Shown here: one piece after another, positions 45,131 through 53,669 of the stretch
Layout of the letters: each line of letters starts with the position of its first letter
Numbering within the stretch: position 1 is the stretch's first letter
Source: Streptomyces sp. NBC_00289
GTDB lineage: Bacteria > Actinomycetota > Actinomycetes > Streptomycetales > Streptomycetaceae
DNA length: 64,000 nt
Direction: 5' to 3'
Assembly: GCF_041435115.1 (NCBI RefSeq)
Contig: NZ_CP108046.1
Coordinates: 10,478,001 to 10,542,000, forward strand
Position numbers and translations under genes: made by a program
Notes under the pieces: model-generated
Told to the model about the DNA's origin: nothing
Databases searched by the model: none
What the model saw: only the letters and a program-made list of their open reading frames with translations

Positions 45131-45791
45131 CTCATTCACTCGGTCTTTTAGCGGAGCTGGCATGGAAAACGGCTGATCGTGGCGCTGGAAACAAGGCGAG
45201 CACGCGCCCCTGCCACCCTACGAAATCCCGATGAAGCCAGACCATCTTCTCCAGCTGAGCAGATCACCTGGCCAGAGATTTCGAACACTCACTTAACGTG
45301 AAACATTGCTGGGCTGATGTCAACTCGACTCAGGAGAAGCGGAATTGGGCTTCTCATTTGTCGGTGTCGTGCCGTAGAAACGAGTGGCCCACACAAGACA
45401 AGGGGCGCGCCCTGACACTTTGGCGAGAGGCAGGCGCGCCCCTTGAGAGGATCAGGAGGGACATGTCCGTCCCGACCCCCAGTGCACCGCCCGATCGGCA
45501 GCGACGGCACTATGGGTACTGTTCCAGTCGCTGACTGATCACAGCGTTCGTCGACTTCAGGGGGGTGGGGTCTTGCCGGTGCACAGTCCGTTCACGGCGG
45601 TATGGGGCGACGGTCAGCGGGAGGGTAGCCTGCCAGCCCAACGACCCCGCCCTGAGTAGCCGACTTGTGTGAGGGCTCGTCAGACTGCAGAGTAAGGCCG
45701 TTGCTGTTGATGAAGGACGGGAACACAAACCGGGGCTTGTGAATCGCCCTCCCGGCCTCATCCCAACCGAAGCGGCGAGGCTAGCTCCAGA
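45131..45791. other. no gene; contains a strong hairpin
   Basis: No coding region is supported in these 660 bases. The strong inverted repeat at 45399-45445 is listed separately. The stretch 45290-45390 is AT-richer and could hold the SLOG gene promoter. Confidence 0.45.
45399..45445. terminator. GC-rich hairpin, bidirectional terminator candidate
   Basis: CAAGGGGCGCGCC and GGCGCGCCCCTTG are perfectly complementary (13 bp) around a 21-base loop. It stands in non-coding DNA between the lipoprotein and SLOG genes. Confidence 0.6.
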
Positions 45792-46511
45792 TCACGAGGT
45801 GAAGGCACCGACCTTGGCGGTTGTTCCTCCCATGTATATAGCTTCGCCCCACTTTTCCACCGCGAGGTAGCCAAACTCGTCAAAATTGAGCTGCGCGCTT
45901 TCAAGGGACGGCTTGGACGCGTCTACTGTGTACCAGAGTAGTGCTGTCGCCGTTGCGTGAGGCTTGAGGGTGATGGGGGCCTGGGCGGCGTCCGTAGTGC
46001 TCTTGACGGGCAAATCATTTCCGGCGGCGCCGAACGTGGCGTCCAAGACCTTCGGCAACACGCAGTCCTTGGACGACGTGTTCTCCACCATGAACCTGCC
46101 CTTGCCTCTGGTTCCCGCTTCGGAGAGACCGTCGAGACTGGCCTTCAACTTCTGCTTGTCGCACAGCATGGCGTGCTGTCCGTATCCATCGCCATCGCTG
46201 TATTCGTCTGGGCCAGGTGCGCCGTTTCCGTATCCATCGCCATCGCTGTATTCGTCTGGGCCGGGCGCGCCGTTGCTGCTGCCGTCCGTGGTGCCCTTCG
46301 ACCCGCCGGAGGAACCCGTTCCTTCGGAGCCCTTAGTGGGTGCCGACGGGGATGCCTTGCCGTTATCTCGACCGGCTTTGGTTGATGTGCTCGCGGAGGA
46401 CTTACTGGCCGCCTTGCCTGTCTCTTCGTCGGTAGTGCAGGCCGTCAGGGCCGCGAGACTGGCCAGCAGAAGGGCGGCGATGGTAAGCCGATCGCTAGTT
46501 GACAACACCAA
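45792..46511 (-). CDS. secreted lipoprotein, DUF4232-like domain
   Basis: The 239-residue protein has a lipoprotein signal peptide (LTIAALLLASLAALTAC, lipobox LTAC with Cys25). A Ser/Thr/Gly-rich linker with two tandem copies of NGAPGPDEYSDGDGYG (about 81-112) follows. The C-terminal domain of about 120 residues (GRFMVENTSSKDCVLPKVLD, LKPHATATALLWYT) resembles DUF4232-type domains of actinomycete lipoproteins. It would be anchored outside the membrane; ligand and role are unknown. The direct repeat of 48 bases (about 46185-46280) could expand or contract by slippage. Confidence 0.82.
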   Translation of the reverse strand: MVLSTSDRLTIAALLLASLAALTACTTDEETGKAASKSSASTSTKAGRDNGKASPSAPTKGSEGTGSSGGSKGTTDGSSNGAPGPDEYSDGDGYGNGAPGPDEYSDGDGYGQHAMLCDKQKLKASLDGLSEAGTRGKGRFMVENTSSKDCVLPKVLDATFGAAGNDLPVKSTTDAAQAPITLKPHATATALLWYTVDASKPSLESAQLNFDEFGYLAVEKWGEAIYMGGTTAKVGAFTS

Positions 46512-46849
46512 ATGCTCCTTGCGCCTTCGAAAGCAGGTCAGGTGGGGGATCCAAAGATTCTGGCACCCCCCGTTCCGCTGACTACCCTCAGCTCAGGCAG
46601 CGCCCCCTGACTAGAGCAGCCGATACTCGATAGCGTGAACTGTCAGGGTTTTCTGGATCTGATCCGAAAATGAAGTAGTGCCCGGGCAGGTCGAGTTGAC
46701 TCTCCGGCGTCGGTGTCCTGATGGATGCGGCAGGCGGGGAGGGTTCAGGTGGTGGCGGGGCAGGATTTTGGAACAGCCCTGGGCCCCACCTGATCAAGGG
46801 GTCGGTGTCCAGGGCGATTGCAAAGTCCTTCGATCGTGTGTCGCGCAGG
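46512..46849. other. intergenic; lipoprotein upstream region, no gene
   Basis: A GGAG-like sequence near 46515 on the minus strand serves the lipoprotein. Nothing else was identified. The last bases border ISAs1 debris. Confidence 0.45.
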
Positions 46850-47235
46850 TCAGTTGAGGCCGAGTAGGGCCAGTGGCCGCTCGTAGGGGCGGAGGGCTGT
46901 GGTGCGGAGTCCGGCGGCGATGTTGGTGTGGCCGGCGTCGCGGAGTTGGTTGATGGCGAAGCTGCGGAGGGTGGCCATGTTCTCCGGGCTGTGCCCGGTG
47001 CGGATCTTGGAGGCGTCTTCGCGGAAGGCGGTGTCGCGGACGAAGTGGAGCCTGTTTTCGATCACCCAGTGCGCCCTCAAGATCGTTGCGATCCGTTCGG
47101 GAGACGCTTGGCGGCTGGTCAGGTCGGTGATCACGTAGACCGTTTCCCGGCTCTGCTTGCCGGTCTTGGTGTCGGTGCGGTGGCGTACGGCCTTGGCGAC
47201 CTGGGCGGCGTGGGGTACTCGACCGTCCGGATCAC
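46850..47235 (-). pseudogene. ISAs1-type transposase, C-terminal fragment
   Basis: The minus strand encodes RETVYVITDLTSRQASPERI, HWVIENRLHFVRDTAFREDA and MATLRSFAINQLRDAGHTNI, ending LALLGLN. This is the last 125 or so residues of an ISAs1-family transposase, of a different lineage from the copy at 26780. It begins abruptly near 47235, next to a short IS256 piece. Confidence 0.85.
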
Positions 47236-47249
47236 AAGATCGTTGACAG

Positions 47250-47306
47250 AACCCTGATCTTGACGTTGATGGCATCGACGAACAAAACGGGGTAAACACC
47301 TTGAGT
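47250..47306 (-). pseudogene. tiny IS256-family transposase fragment
   Basis: About 19 codons on the minus strand read GVYPVLFVDAINVKIRV, the conserved block around the first catalytic Asp of another IS256 lineage. It is enclosed between ISAs1 debris and IS30 element 2. Confidence 0.65.
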
Positions 47307-47347
47307 TCTATTGGTTGTTGCGAACGCTCCGGAAGGAGAGTGTTTGC

Positions 47348-48508
47348 ATGCCGAGGTACGCCCCCAACAGAGTGCCGACTGCGGTGAAGAAGAGGTACTT
47401 CGAGCTGCTGCACGCGGGGTATCGAGGTGCGGCTGCCGCCCGCCAGGTCGGGGTGTCCACGAGCTGCGGTTCGTTGTGGTTCATCGATGCTGGGAGCATG
47501 ATCATTGCTGACCCCGGCCCGATATCGCCGCGCTTCCTCACCCAGGACGACCGCATCGCGATCGCCGACGGCCTGCACTCCGATCAGAGCGTGAAGCGGA
47601 TCGCGGCCTCGATCGGGAAGAGCTTTCAGAGCGTCTACCGGGAGATCGAGCGCAACAGCAAGCCGGACGGCCGCTACAACCCCTGGTGGGCCCACAATCG
47701 CGCCCTCCTGCGTCGCAGGCGTCCCAAAGAGGAGAAGATCCGGGTCGGCGAGCCGCTGCGGACGTTCGTGCGCGAGAAGCTCACTGAGAAGTGGTCTCCT
47801 CAGCAGATCTCGCGTCACCTGGCCCGCGAACACGCCCACGACACATCGATGCGGGCATGCCCGGAGACGATCTACCGGGCCCTGTTTGCCGGCCTCCTCG
47901 GCCGGCGCGACGCCAAGCTCCGCACCGGCCGAACCCGACGCAAGAAGCAGCGTCGCGGCGTGCCCACCCTGAACAAGATCAAGAACATGACGCTGATCCA
48001 CCGGCGCCCCGTTGAGGTCAACGACCGCAGATCTCCCGGGCATTGGGAGGGAGACCTCATCATCGGCCGCGGACAGGGCTCGGCGATCGGCACCCTGGTC
48101 GAGCGCACCACCCGTTACGTTCACCTGATCCACCTGCCCGGCGGCTGGAAGGCCCCGCAGGTGCGCAACGCGCTGATCACGCAGACCGCGCATATCCCGC
48201 CCCAGATGAAGAGAACCCTCACCTGGGACCAGGGGCGCGAACTGACGCTCCACGAGGACATCGAGGCCCTCACCGGCTTCCGGATCTACTTCTGCGACCC
48301 TCACTCGCCCTGGCAGCGCGGCACCAACGAGAACATGAACGGCCTGCTGCGGCAGTACTTTCCCAAAGGCACCGATCTGTCAGTCCACACCGCACAAGAC
48401 CTTCGCGCCGTCGCCCGCCAACTCAACCACCGACCCCGCATCGTCCTCGGGGACAAGACCCCGGCCGAGGCCATGCAAGAATGCCTCACAGGCCCATTGA
48501 CCAGGTGA
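47348..48508 (+). CDS. IS30-type transposase 2, intact
   Basis: The 386-residue protein starts at ATG 47348 with GGAAGGAGAG upstream. It has the IS30 helix-turn-helix (LTQDDRIAIADGLHSDQSVK, RIAASIGKSFQSVYREIER) and an uninterrupted catalytic core: RSPGHWEGDLIIGRG, TLTWDQGREL and FCDPHSPWQRGTNENMNGLL with the Glu motif. The end is QECLTGPLTR. Likely element ends are TGGTTGTTGCGAACGC near 47320 and GTGATTCGCAACCACT near 48506, imperfect inverted repeats. It has cut the glutamine-synthetase-like gene downstream and may be active. Confidence 0.88.
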   Translation: MPRYAPNRVPTAVKKRYFELLHAGYRGAAAARQVGVSTSCGSLWFIDAGSMIIADPGPISPRFLTQDDRIAIADGLHSDQSVKRIAASIGKSFQSVYREIERNSKPDGRYNPWWAHNRALLRRRRPKEEKIRVGEPLRTFVREKLTEKWSPQQISRHLAREHAHDTSMRACPETIYRALFAGLLGRRDAKLRTGRTRRKKQRRGVPTLNKIKNMTLIHRRPVEVNDRRSPGHWEGDLIIGRGQGSAIGTLVERTTRYVHLIHLPGGWKAPQVRNALITQTAHIPPQMKRTLTWDQGRELTLHEDIEALTGFRIYFCDPHSPWQRGTNENMNGLLRQYFPKGTDLSVHTAQDLRAVARQLNHRPRIVLGDKTPAEAMQECLTGPLTR

Positions 48509-48530
48509 TTCGCAACCACTGATGGAAACC

Positions 48531-48804
48531 GCCCTTGCTCCCAGCCGGTGAGGTCGAAGCCGTCGAGCGGCGCCATGTCGACGTCGGTGGCCAGGAGGTA
48601 GGCGCACATGTCGGCTCCGGGCAGCATGCGTTCCAGGAAGTTGCGGGCGTCGAAGATTTTGCCCTTCAGGCGTCCTTGCATGTCCGGTGCGGCGAGCATG
48701 ATCTGGGAGATGGTTCGCTCCTCGACCAGGGTATGGAGCGTTTTCATGGAGAGCGTGCGCCGGGGCCGGGGGCCTTCGACGGGGGTGGTGGGTGCTGTGG
48801 TCAT
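48531..48804 (-). pseudogene. glutamine synthetase family protein, N-terminal fragment
   Basis: The start overlaps the permease stop as ATGA. The frame reads LSMKTLHTLVEERTISQIML, AAPDMQGRLKGKIFDARNFL and VDMAPLDGFDLTGWEQG, the N-terminal domain of glutamine-synthetase-like ligases. Homology ends at GWEQG near 48531, where IS30 element 2 begins; the remaining codons run into the IS. The catalytic domain is lost. Together with the permease this was probably a uptake-plus-gamma-glutamylation operon for an amine or amino acid, as in GlnA3-type polyamine use. The substrate is inferred. Confidence 0.85.
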
Positions 48805-50318
48805 CAGTAGCCTCCGGTGAATCCGACGGCCTCACTGGGCAGAGCGGCGTGGGCTGCGGTGAGCTGGTAGTCGCGTTTGCCGCGGGTCATCCAGGTGATT
48901 GCGGCCAGCAGGAGAGCTACCAGAAGGCTCAGGCTGGCGTAGTTGAAGGATTGGGCGGTGATCGGCGCGGTCTGCGGCAGGCAGAACACCACGGTGATGA
49001 TTACGACGTAGGTGATGGCGATGACGCCGATGGGCCGCCGCCACCGCCCCAGGGACCAGGCCCCGGGCTGGTAGTGGCGGCCCTTGCGCAGGGCGAGGAA
49101 GACGGGGATGCCGTAGGCGGGGACCATGCCGACTGCGTTGATCGCTGTGATTGCGCCGTAGGCGGCCGGAGACCACAGGGCAGGCAGGGCGAGGATGAAC
49201 GGGACCGCGGTGCAGAGCCAGACGGCTCGGGTGGGGGTCTTCGTCCTCGCGTTGACCTGACGCCAGCTCTGCCAGCCGGGCAGGGCGCGGCTGCGGGAGA
49301 ACGCGTAGACCATGCGGCTGCCCGCGGCTACCTCGGCGTTGCCGCAGAACAGCATCGCGATGATGACGACCAGGAGGAGTGCCTTAGCGCCTTGGGCGCC
49401 GAGGACGTCGAGGAAGATCTGTGCGGGCGGCACGCCGGTCGCGGTGTTCTGGGTTCCGGCGTAGTCCTGGATCGCGAAGAGCATGCCGGCCAGCAGGACG
49501 AACCCGGCCAGCCAGGAGACCCAGATGGAGCGGACGATGCCCTTGGGGGCGGAGGTGGAGGCGTCGGTGGTCTCTTCGGCCACGTGGGAGCTGGCGTCGT
49601 AGCCGCAGAACGTGTAGCCGGCCAGCAGAGAACCGACGACGGCCACGTAGACGGGGCTGGTGAAGCCGGTGTCGTTGTGGAAGTGCGTGAACACGAAAGC
49701 AGCGGACTGGTGTGGGGCCGGGGCGAGCATGAGGGCGCCGACGATGGCCGTTACGCCCAGGAGCTGCCACCACACCGAGATCGAGTTCAGGACGTTGACT
49801 CGGCGCACGCCGGCTGAGTTGAGCAGTCCGTGCAGGAGGAGGATGGCCCCGAATATCAGCAGGGTGCCGGTAGTGGTGGGGGTGATGTCCCACTGGAGCT
49901 GTGCGAAGGCGCCGATGAAGGCCGCGGCTCCGTAGTCGATGCCGGCGATCGCGCCGAGCAGGCCGAGCAGGTTCAGCCAGCCGGTGTACCAGCCCCACCG
50001 TCTGCCGCCGAGTTTCTCGGCCATGAAGTAGGGGCCGCCGGAGGTGGGGTAGGCGGAGACCACGTCGGCCAGCGACATGCCCACCAGCAGCGTCATGCCG
50101 CCGATCACGGCCCAGCTGCCGAGCATGACGACCGGTCCGCCGTGGCCGAGGCCGAATCCGAATAACGACATGCCGCCGGCCAGGATGCAGATGACCGAGA
50201 AGCTGATCGCGAAGTTCCCGAAGGAGCCCATCTTGCGGGACAGCTCCGGCTTGATCCCGAGGGCGGCCAGGACGTCATCGTCATCCAGCACATGCGGACT
50301 GGCACTTCTGTGAGACAC
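48804..50318 (-). CDS. APC-superfamily amino acid/amine permease
   Basis: The 504-residue integral membrane protein has about 12 hydrophobic segments. SRKMGSFGNFAISFSVICIL and GGMSLFGFGLGHGGP form the first helix region with the broken glycine motif. SAYPTSGGPYFMAEKLGGRR is the conserved second loop, FCGYDASSHVAEETTDASTS is the helix 6-7 substrate region, and KTPTRAVWLCTAVPFILALP follows. This places it among APC-family GABA/amino-acid/polyamine permeases. It is translationally coupled to the truncated glutamine-synthetase-like gene, which suggests it imported that enzyme's substrate. The gene looks intact. Confidence 0.9.
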   Translation of the reverse strand: MSHRSASPHVLDDDDVLAALGIKPELSRKMGSFGNFAISFSVICILAGGMSLFGFGLGHGGPVVMLGSWAVIGGMTLLVGMSLADVVSAYPTSGGPYFMAEKLGGRRWGWYTGWLNLLGLLGAIAGIDYGAAAFIGAFAQLQWDITPTTTGTLLIFGAILLLHGLLNSAGVRRVNVLNSISVWWQLLGVTAIVGALMLAPAPHQSAAFVFTHFHNDTGFTSPVYVAVVGSLLAGYTFCGYDASSHVAEETTDASTSAPKGIVRSIWVSWLAGFVLLAGMLFAIQDYAGTQNTATGVPPAQIFLDVLGAQGAKALLLVVIIAMLFCGNAEVAAGSRMVYAFSRSRALPGWQSWRQVNARTKTPTRAVWLCTAVPFILALPALWSPAAYGAITAINAVGMVPAYGIPVFLALRKGRHYQPGAWSLGRWRRPIGVIAITYVVIITVVFCLPQTAPITAQSFNYASLSLLVALLLAAITWMTRGKRDYQLTAAHAALPSEAVGFTGGY

Positions 50319-50418
50319 CAGAAACCTCGTTCCAGACAGGAAGGGACGAGAAGGGGCGGGGTGGGGGTGGTGTGGAGTGAAGGTCAGATGCGGGAGCGGT
50401 GAGGCGGTGCGCGGATGG

Positions 50419-51501
50419 TCATGCGGACACGGCCCTATCGAGGACAGCGGTTCGGATGCGCAGGAACTCGTCCGCCCACTCTTTGGAGCGGCCGAGGCTG
50501 TCGTTGACGTCCTTCCACGGCTGCGGCGTCGCGTAGGGGCCCAGAGCGCGAAACACCTTCGCCGCCCGCGCGGTTTGTCCGCAGGCCACCAGGGCGTGCG
50601 CCAGGTGGTTCAGGTCCCAGTGCGACACCCAGCAGTACTCGGTCGGCGGGACATGGGCGAACCACTCCTCGTAGGCCCTGGTGGCGTAGTGGGCTACCTG
50701 GGCTGTCTGCCAGAACTGGAGTGCACCGCTCTGGCCTTTGCCGTGCTGAGCCCGGTAGAGGTCCATCAGCGCGTACAGCGGCAGCATCAGCAGCTCGGGA
50801 TTCTCCAGGCGGCCGGAGACGAGCCACTGCGCGTACTGGAGAGAGACACCGGCGCCGGCGCGGTACAGGAAATGCTCGCGCATGCGGTGGTGGCCGTCCC
50901 GGCTGCCGGGGTGACGCACATTGGCCTCAGCCAGAAGGGGCCAGGGCCCGGGGAAATGCATCGTGGGGTCGTTCAGCCGGTCCCAGGGCAGGGGACGGCT
51001 GCGCCGTAAGGGGTCTAAAAGGATCGGATCGAACGGCAGTCGGCTCAGCTGGAGGCGGCCGCACCACGGTTCCGGAGACTGCGGCCACAGGTCAGCCGCC
51101 CTCTTCCATTCCTGCTGCGCCATCGAGGCGGCGCGGCCCATCACGCTGAGGCTTTGGCCCCTGCGGGCGAGGTCGGTCGCTCCCTGGGTGAGCGCGCGAG
51201 CCCACAGCATGGACGCGTACTGGTTGGCCGGTTCCTCATCCCGCCACATCTTGAGGATGCCGCGCAGGCCCGCGTCTGCCGCCAGGAGCTGGCTGCGGCT
51301 GGCGAGGAGCGACCAGTTGGAGCCTGTCCGGTGCAGCAGGTCGCGGGCGGCCGCGTAGCGGCCCAGCTTCAAGTCCTCCAGTGCTGCCCGCAAATCGGAA
51401 TCGGCACCGACCGGGCTGAGGATGAGATGCATGCCATTGGGGGGCGCCGTACGGACTCCGCGGCGGGTGGGCGCACCACTGGTCACTGATGAATCGGGCA
51501 T
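50419..51501 (-). CDS. DUF4034-like protein of unknown function
   Basis: The start at 51501 (MPDSSVTSGAPTRRGVRTAP) is preferred because the longer upstream extension is low-complexity; M at 51432 is also possible. The roughly 360-residue protein reads SDLRAALEDLKLGRYAAARD, LLHRTGSNWSLLASRSQLL and PEPWCGRLQLSRLPFDPILL, with alpha-helical repeat character. This matches the outline of DUF4034 proteins of Streptomyces, whose role is not known. It lies upstream of the permease on the same strand, 100 bases away, and could be co-transcribed with it. Confidence 0.65.
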   Translation of the reverse strand: MPDSSVTSGAPTRRGVRTAPPNGMHLILSPVGADSDLRAALEDLKLGRYAAARDLLHRTGSNWSLLASRSQLLAADAGLRGILKMWRDEEPANQYASMLWARALTQGATDLARRGQSLSVMGRAASMAQQEWKRAADLWPQSPEPWCGRLQLSRLPFDPILLDPLRRSRPLPWDRLNDPTMHFPGPWPLLAEANVRHPGSRDGHHRMREHFLYRAGAGVSLQYAQWLVSGRLENPELLMLPLYALMDLYRAQHGKGQSGALQFWQTAQVAHYATRAYEEWFAHVPPTEYCWVSHWDLNHLAHALVACGQTARAAKVFRALGPYATPQPWKDVNDSLGRSKEWADEFLRIRTAVLDRAVSA

Positions 51502-51853
51502 GGGGAGCCTCGGCGAGGTTGGGGGTGGTGGGGCCGGTTCAGTCAAGGTCCGTCGGGGCCAACTGGGTCGCTCGAGGACGCCGACAGGACGGCCTGCACG
51601 GTCTTCCCGGTATGTCCGCCCGAGTGGTCCGAGAGGAGCTTCCAAAGCAGACGTCCTCGGTAGTGGCTCACCCACCAGGGCGTGGGGCTACGGCCTTGGC
51701 AGGGTGCACGAGGCAACGCCTCACGGTCTCGTGCTGTCGTCACGGTCCTCTCCCATCGATCGCATGTCACGTGGTGCGAGTCCGGCGCGGGGCGGGGTAG
51801 GCGGGGGGTTTCCCGCGCCGGACGCTCAGGCCTGCCCGATGGCCTTGGGATTG

Positions 51854-52585
51854 TCAGGCAGGGGTTTGTGCCTCTGCCAGCTCTCGTTGCAGCGTGTTGA
51901 GGTCGAGGACGCGGAAGCTGCTGAGCCGGCGGATGAGCTGGGAGGCGAGGAAGGTCGTCAGATTGGGGTGGCCGTAGGGCAGGGGCTGGTCGGGCTTGGC
52001 CACCACGTGGACGCCGTCACCGTTCAGGCCGTAGAGGGTGCCGGTCACCCCGTACAACGGGGCGCTGGTGGCCAGGAAAACCATCGGCTTCGCCTCCAGG
52101 TGCGGGCACAGCGCGGCAGCCGTACGGGCATGTCGTGGGCAGACGGGGGGCTGGTTGGTGAGGATCTGCGGCTGGGTGGGGTCGTGGTCGCCCGGCCCGG
52201 CGAGGAAGATGAAACCGAGTGGAGTGCGTGCATGTCGGGTACACACCTGGCAGCGCAGCGCCTGCATCGTCATCATCTGCCGGTAGGGATGCATGAGTTT
52301 CCATAACGGCGCGCCCGTTGGCATCCCACGCTCGTCGACCGCATTGAAGGCGCAGCGCGCCCACAGCACCCCGCGCAGGTCCCGGTCCCTTACGTCCTCG
52401 TCACGGTAGTGGAGCCGGTAGTTGCCGGGTCCGTGCTGGAGGATGAGCAGGTTGTCCGGTGCGGCCTGTTCACCTTCCCGGTGGGTGATGAAGGGAATGA
52501 GGCCCGGCTCGCTCACGGAGTGCATGGATCGGTTCGTCTTTCTCGTCTGCGACAGGCTGTAGGAGATGAGTGGGGGAGCGGTCAT
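51854..52585 (-). CDS. conserved hypothetical protein with Cys motifs
   Basis: The protein has up to 243 residues from ATG 52585; an internal ATG at 52525 (MHSVSEPGLIPFITHREGEQ) is plausible. It has paired cysteine motifs (LRCQVCTRHARTPLGFIFLA and PPVCPRHARTAAALCPHLEA), which suggest a metal or zinc-binding fold. The C-terminal region continues through VFLATSAPLYGVTGTLYGLN to RRLSSFRVLDLNTLQRELAE. Similar proteins accompany regulator/ATPase modules in Streptomyces. It overlaps the upstream gene at 52582-52585 and appears to be the last gene of that module. Function is unknown. Confidence 0.65.
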   Translation of the reverse strand: MTAPPLISYSLSQTRKTNRSMHSVSEPGLIPFITHREGEQAAPDNLLILQHGPGNYRLHYRDEDVRDRDLRGVLWARCAFNAVDERGMPTGAPLWKLMHPYRQMMTMQALRCQVCTRHARTPLGFIFLAGPGDHDPTQPQILTNQPPVCPRHARTAAALCPHLEAKPMVFLATSAPLYGVTGTLYGLNGDGVHVVAKPDQPLPYGHPNLTTFLASQLIRRLSSFRVLDLNTLQRELAEAQTPA

Positions 52586-53001
52586 GTCGCTTCGTTGAGT
52601 CGCTTGCCGCGGCCAGTTGATCGAGGAGCTCGTTGACGGTCCAGGCCATGCGGCGCAGGCGCTCGACGGCCTGCCTGACGTCTTCCGGCAGTTCCTGTGC
52701 GCGGAATTGCGTGCTGGCCAGCCAGCGGGTTATCGCTCGAGCCTTTGTGGCTGGCTGGGGATGCGGCGGCGATGTCGGCCAGCTGTATCAGGTGCTCGTG
52801 GAGCCGTTGGGCAAGGACGGCGAGGTTGTCCTTGCGAGGTGGCACATCGTCGAGGGCGTCACAGATGTCCTCGAGGGGCGCGTCACCGTCGAAAGTCCCC
52901 CACTGTCGCATCTTCCCCAGCAGCGCGCTCAGCGCTGTGGCATCCAGGCGTGATGCCCAGGCCTGCGCGGATCGGGTGGGCATGGTGGCGGTCGGTGTCA
53001 T
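52582..53001 (-). pseudogene. DUF6415-like protein, frameshifted
   Basis: The start at 53001 overlaps the ATPase stop as ATGA. The first 80 residues (ASRLDATALSALLGKMRQWG, LAVLAQRLHEHLIQLADIAA) match the helical DUF6415 family. The current frame then becomes Arg/Gly/Pro-rich. Another frame from about 52765 continues helically (TKARAITRWLASTQFRAQEL, PEDVRQAVERLRRMAWTVNE, LLDQLAAAS), which looks native. A one-base change near 52765 explains the difference. The gene sits between the ATPase and the Cys-motif protein, so the module is partly damaged. Confidence 0.6.
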
Positions 53002-53480
53002 GGTCGTTCCTGTGCCGAAACGGCCAGAGTGCACCAGGTGGTGGCGCCGGCGTTGTCGGTGCCCCACGTCCCGTTGTTTACCTCCGCGATGGCCTGGACG
53101 AGGTGGAGGCCGCGCCCTGATTCGCTGTGAGTGCCCCCTTGCCGGCGGGTGGCGGTGCCCGGCATTCCGTCCGTGACGGTGACGCGCAGGAAGCCGCCCT
53201 GGACCGTGATGACAAGGCTGATGTCCTGGCTGCCGCTGTGCAGGACGGCATTGGTCAGGAGCTCGGAGACGATGATCATGACGTCGTCCGTCATTGAGGC
53301 CAGTCCGCAGTACCTGAGTCGTGCGGCGGCGATCCGGCGCATGATTCCCACCCGGTATGCGTCCTCGGCACGGGGCGGGGCGTCATTGGGGCAAGGAGCG
53401 ACCTTGAAGCGCGCTTGCATCACTTCGCCGCTGCAGTGGGGTGCCGCGCGAGGCGTCCGTACGGATGTCGTCATCATCAC
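52998..53480 (-). CDS. ATP-binding protein, histidine-kinase-like ATPase (anti-sigma type)
   Basis: The 160-residue protein has the GHKL ATPase motifs of RsbW/SpoIIAB-like proteins: the N box in MIIVSELLTNAVLHSGSQDI, the G1-like box in RVTVTDGMPGTA and the G2 box in SESGRGLHLVQAIAE. In Streptomyces such single-domain ATPases control sigma factors or act with XRE/TPR regulators. It is divergently placed from the regulator at 53670, and its stop overlaps the DUF6415 start. Specific partners are unknown. Confidence 0.85.
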   Translation of the reverse strand: MMMTTSVRTPRAAPHCSGEVMQARFKVAPCPNDAPPRAEDAYRVGIMRRIAAARLRYCGLASMTDDVMIIVSELLTNAVLHSGSQDISLVITVQGGFLRVTVTDGMPGTATRRQGGTHSESGRGLHLVQAIAEVNNGTWGTDNAGATTWCTLAVSAQERP

Positions 53481-53669
53481 GTCCTCTGGGGGCAGGAGAG
53501 GGTGCAGAGGCGACTTGCCCCGCCACGCCTGCTTGCTTACGTGTAGTCAGACAACCGCTGTGCAAGGGGTCGTGTGGATGCCGTATAGGCCGGGACTTGT
53601 CTGCAACCCCTCTGCCGTTTTGACGCTCTCTTTAATCTTCGCTGTGGCGAGGAGACCTAACGTTTTGAC

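Noticed and set aside
46588..46797. A small minus-strand gene before the lipoprotein
   Set aside because: It is Pro-rich, with no ribosome site and no protein-like pattern.
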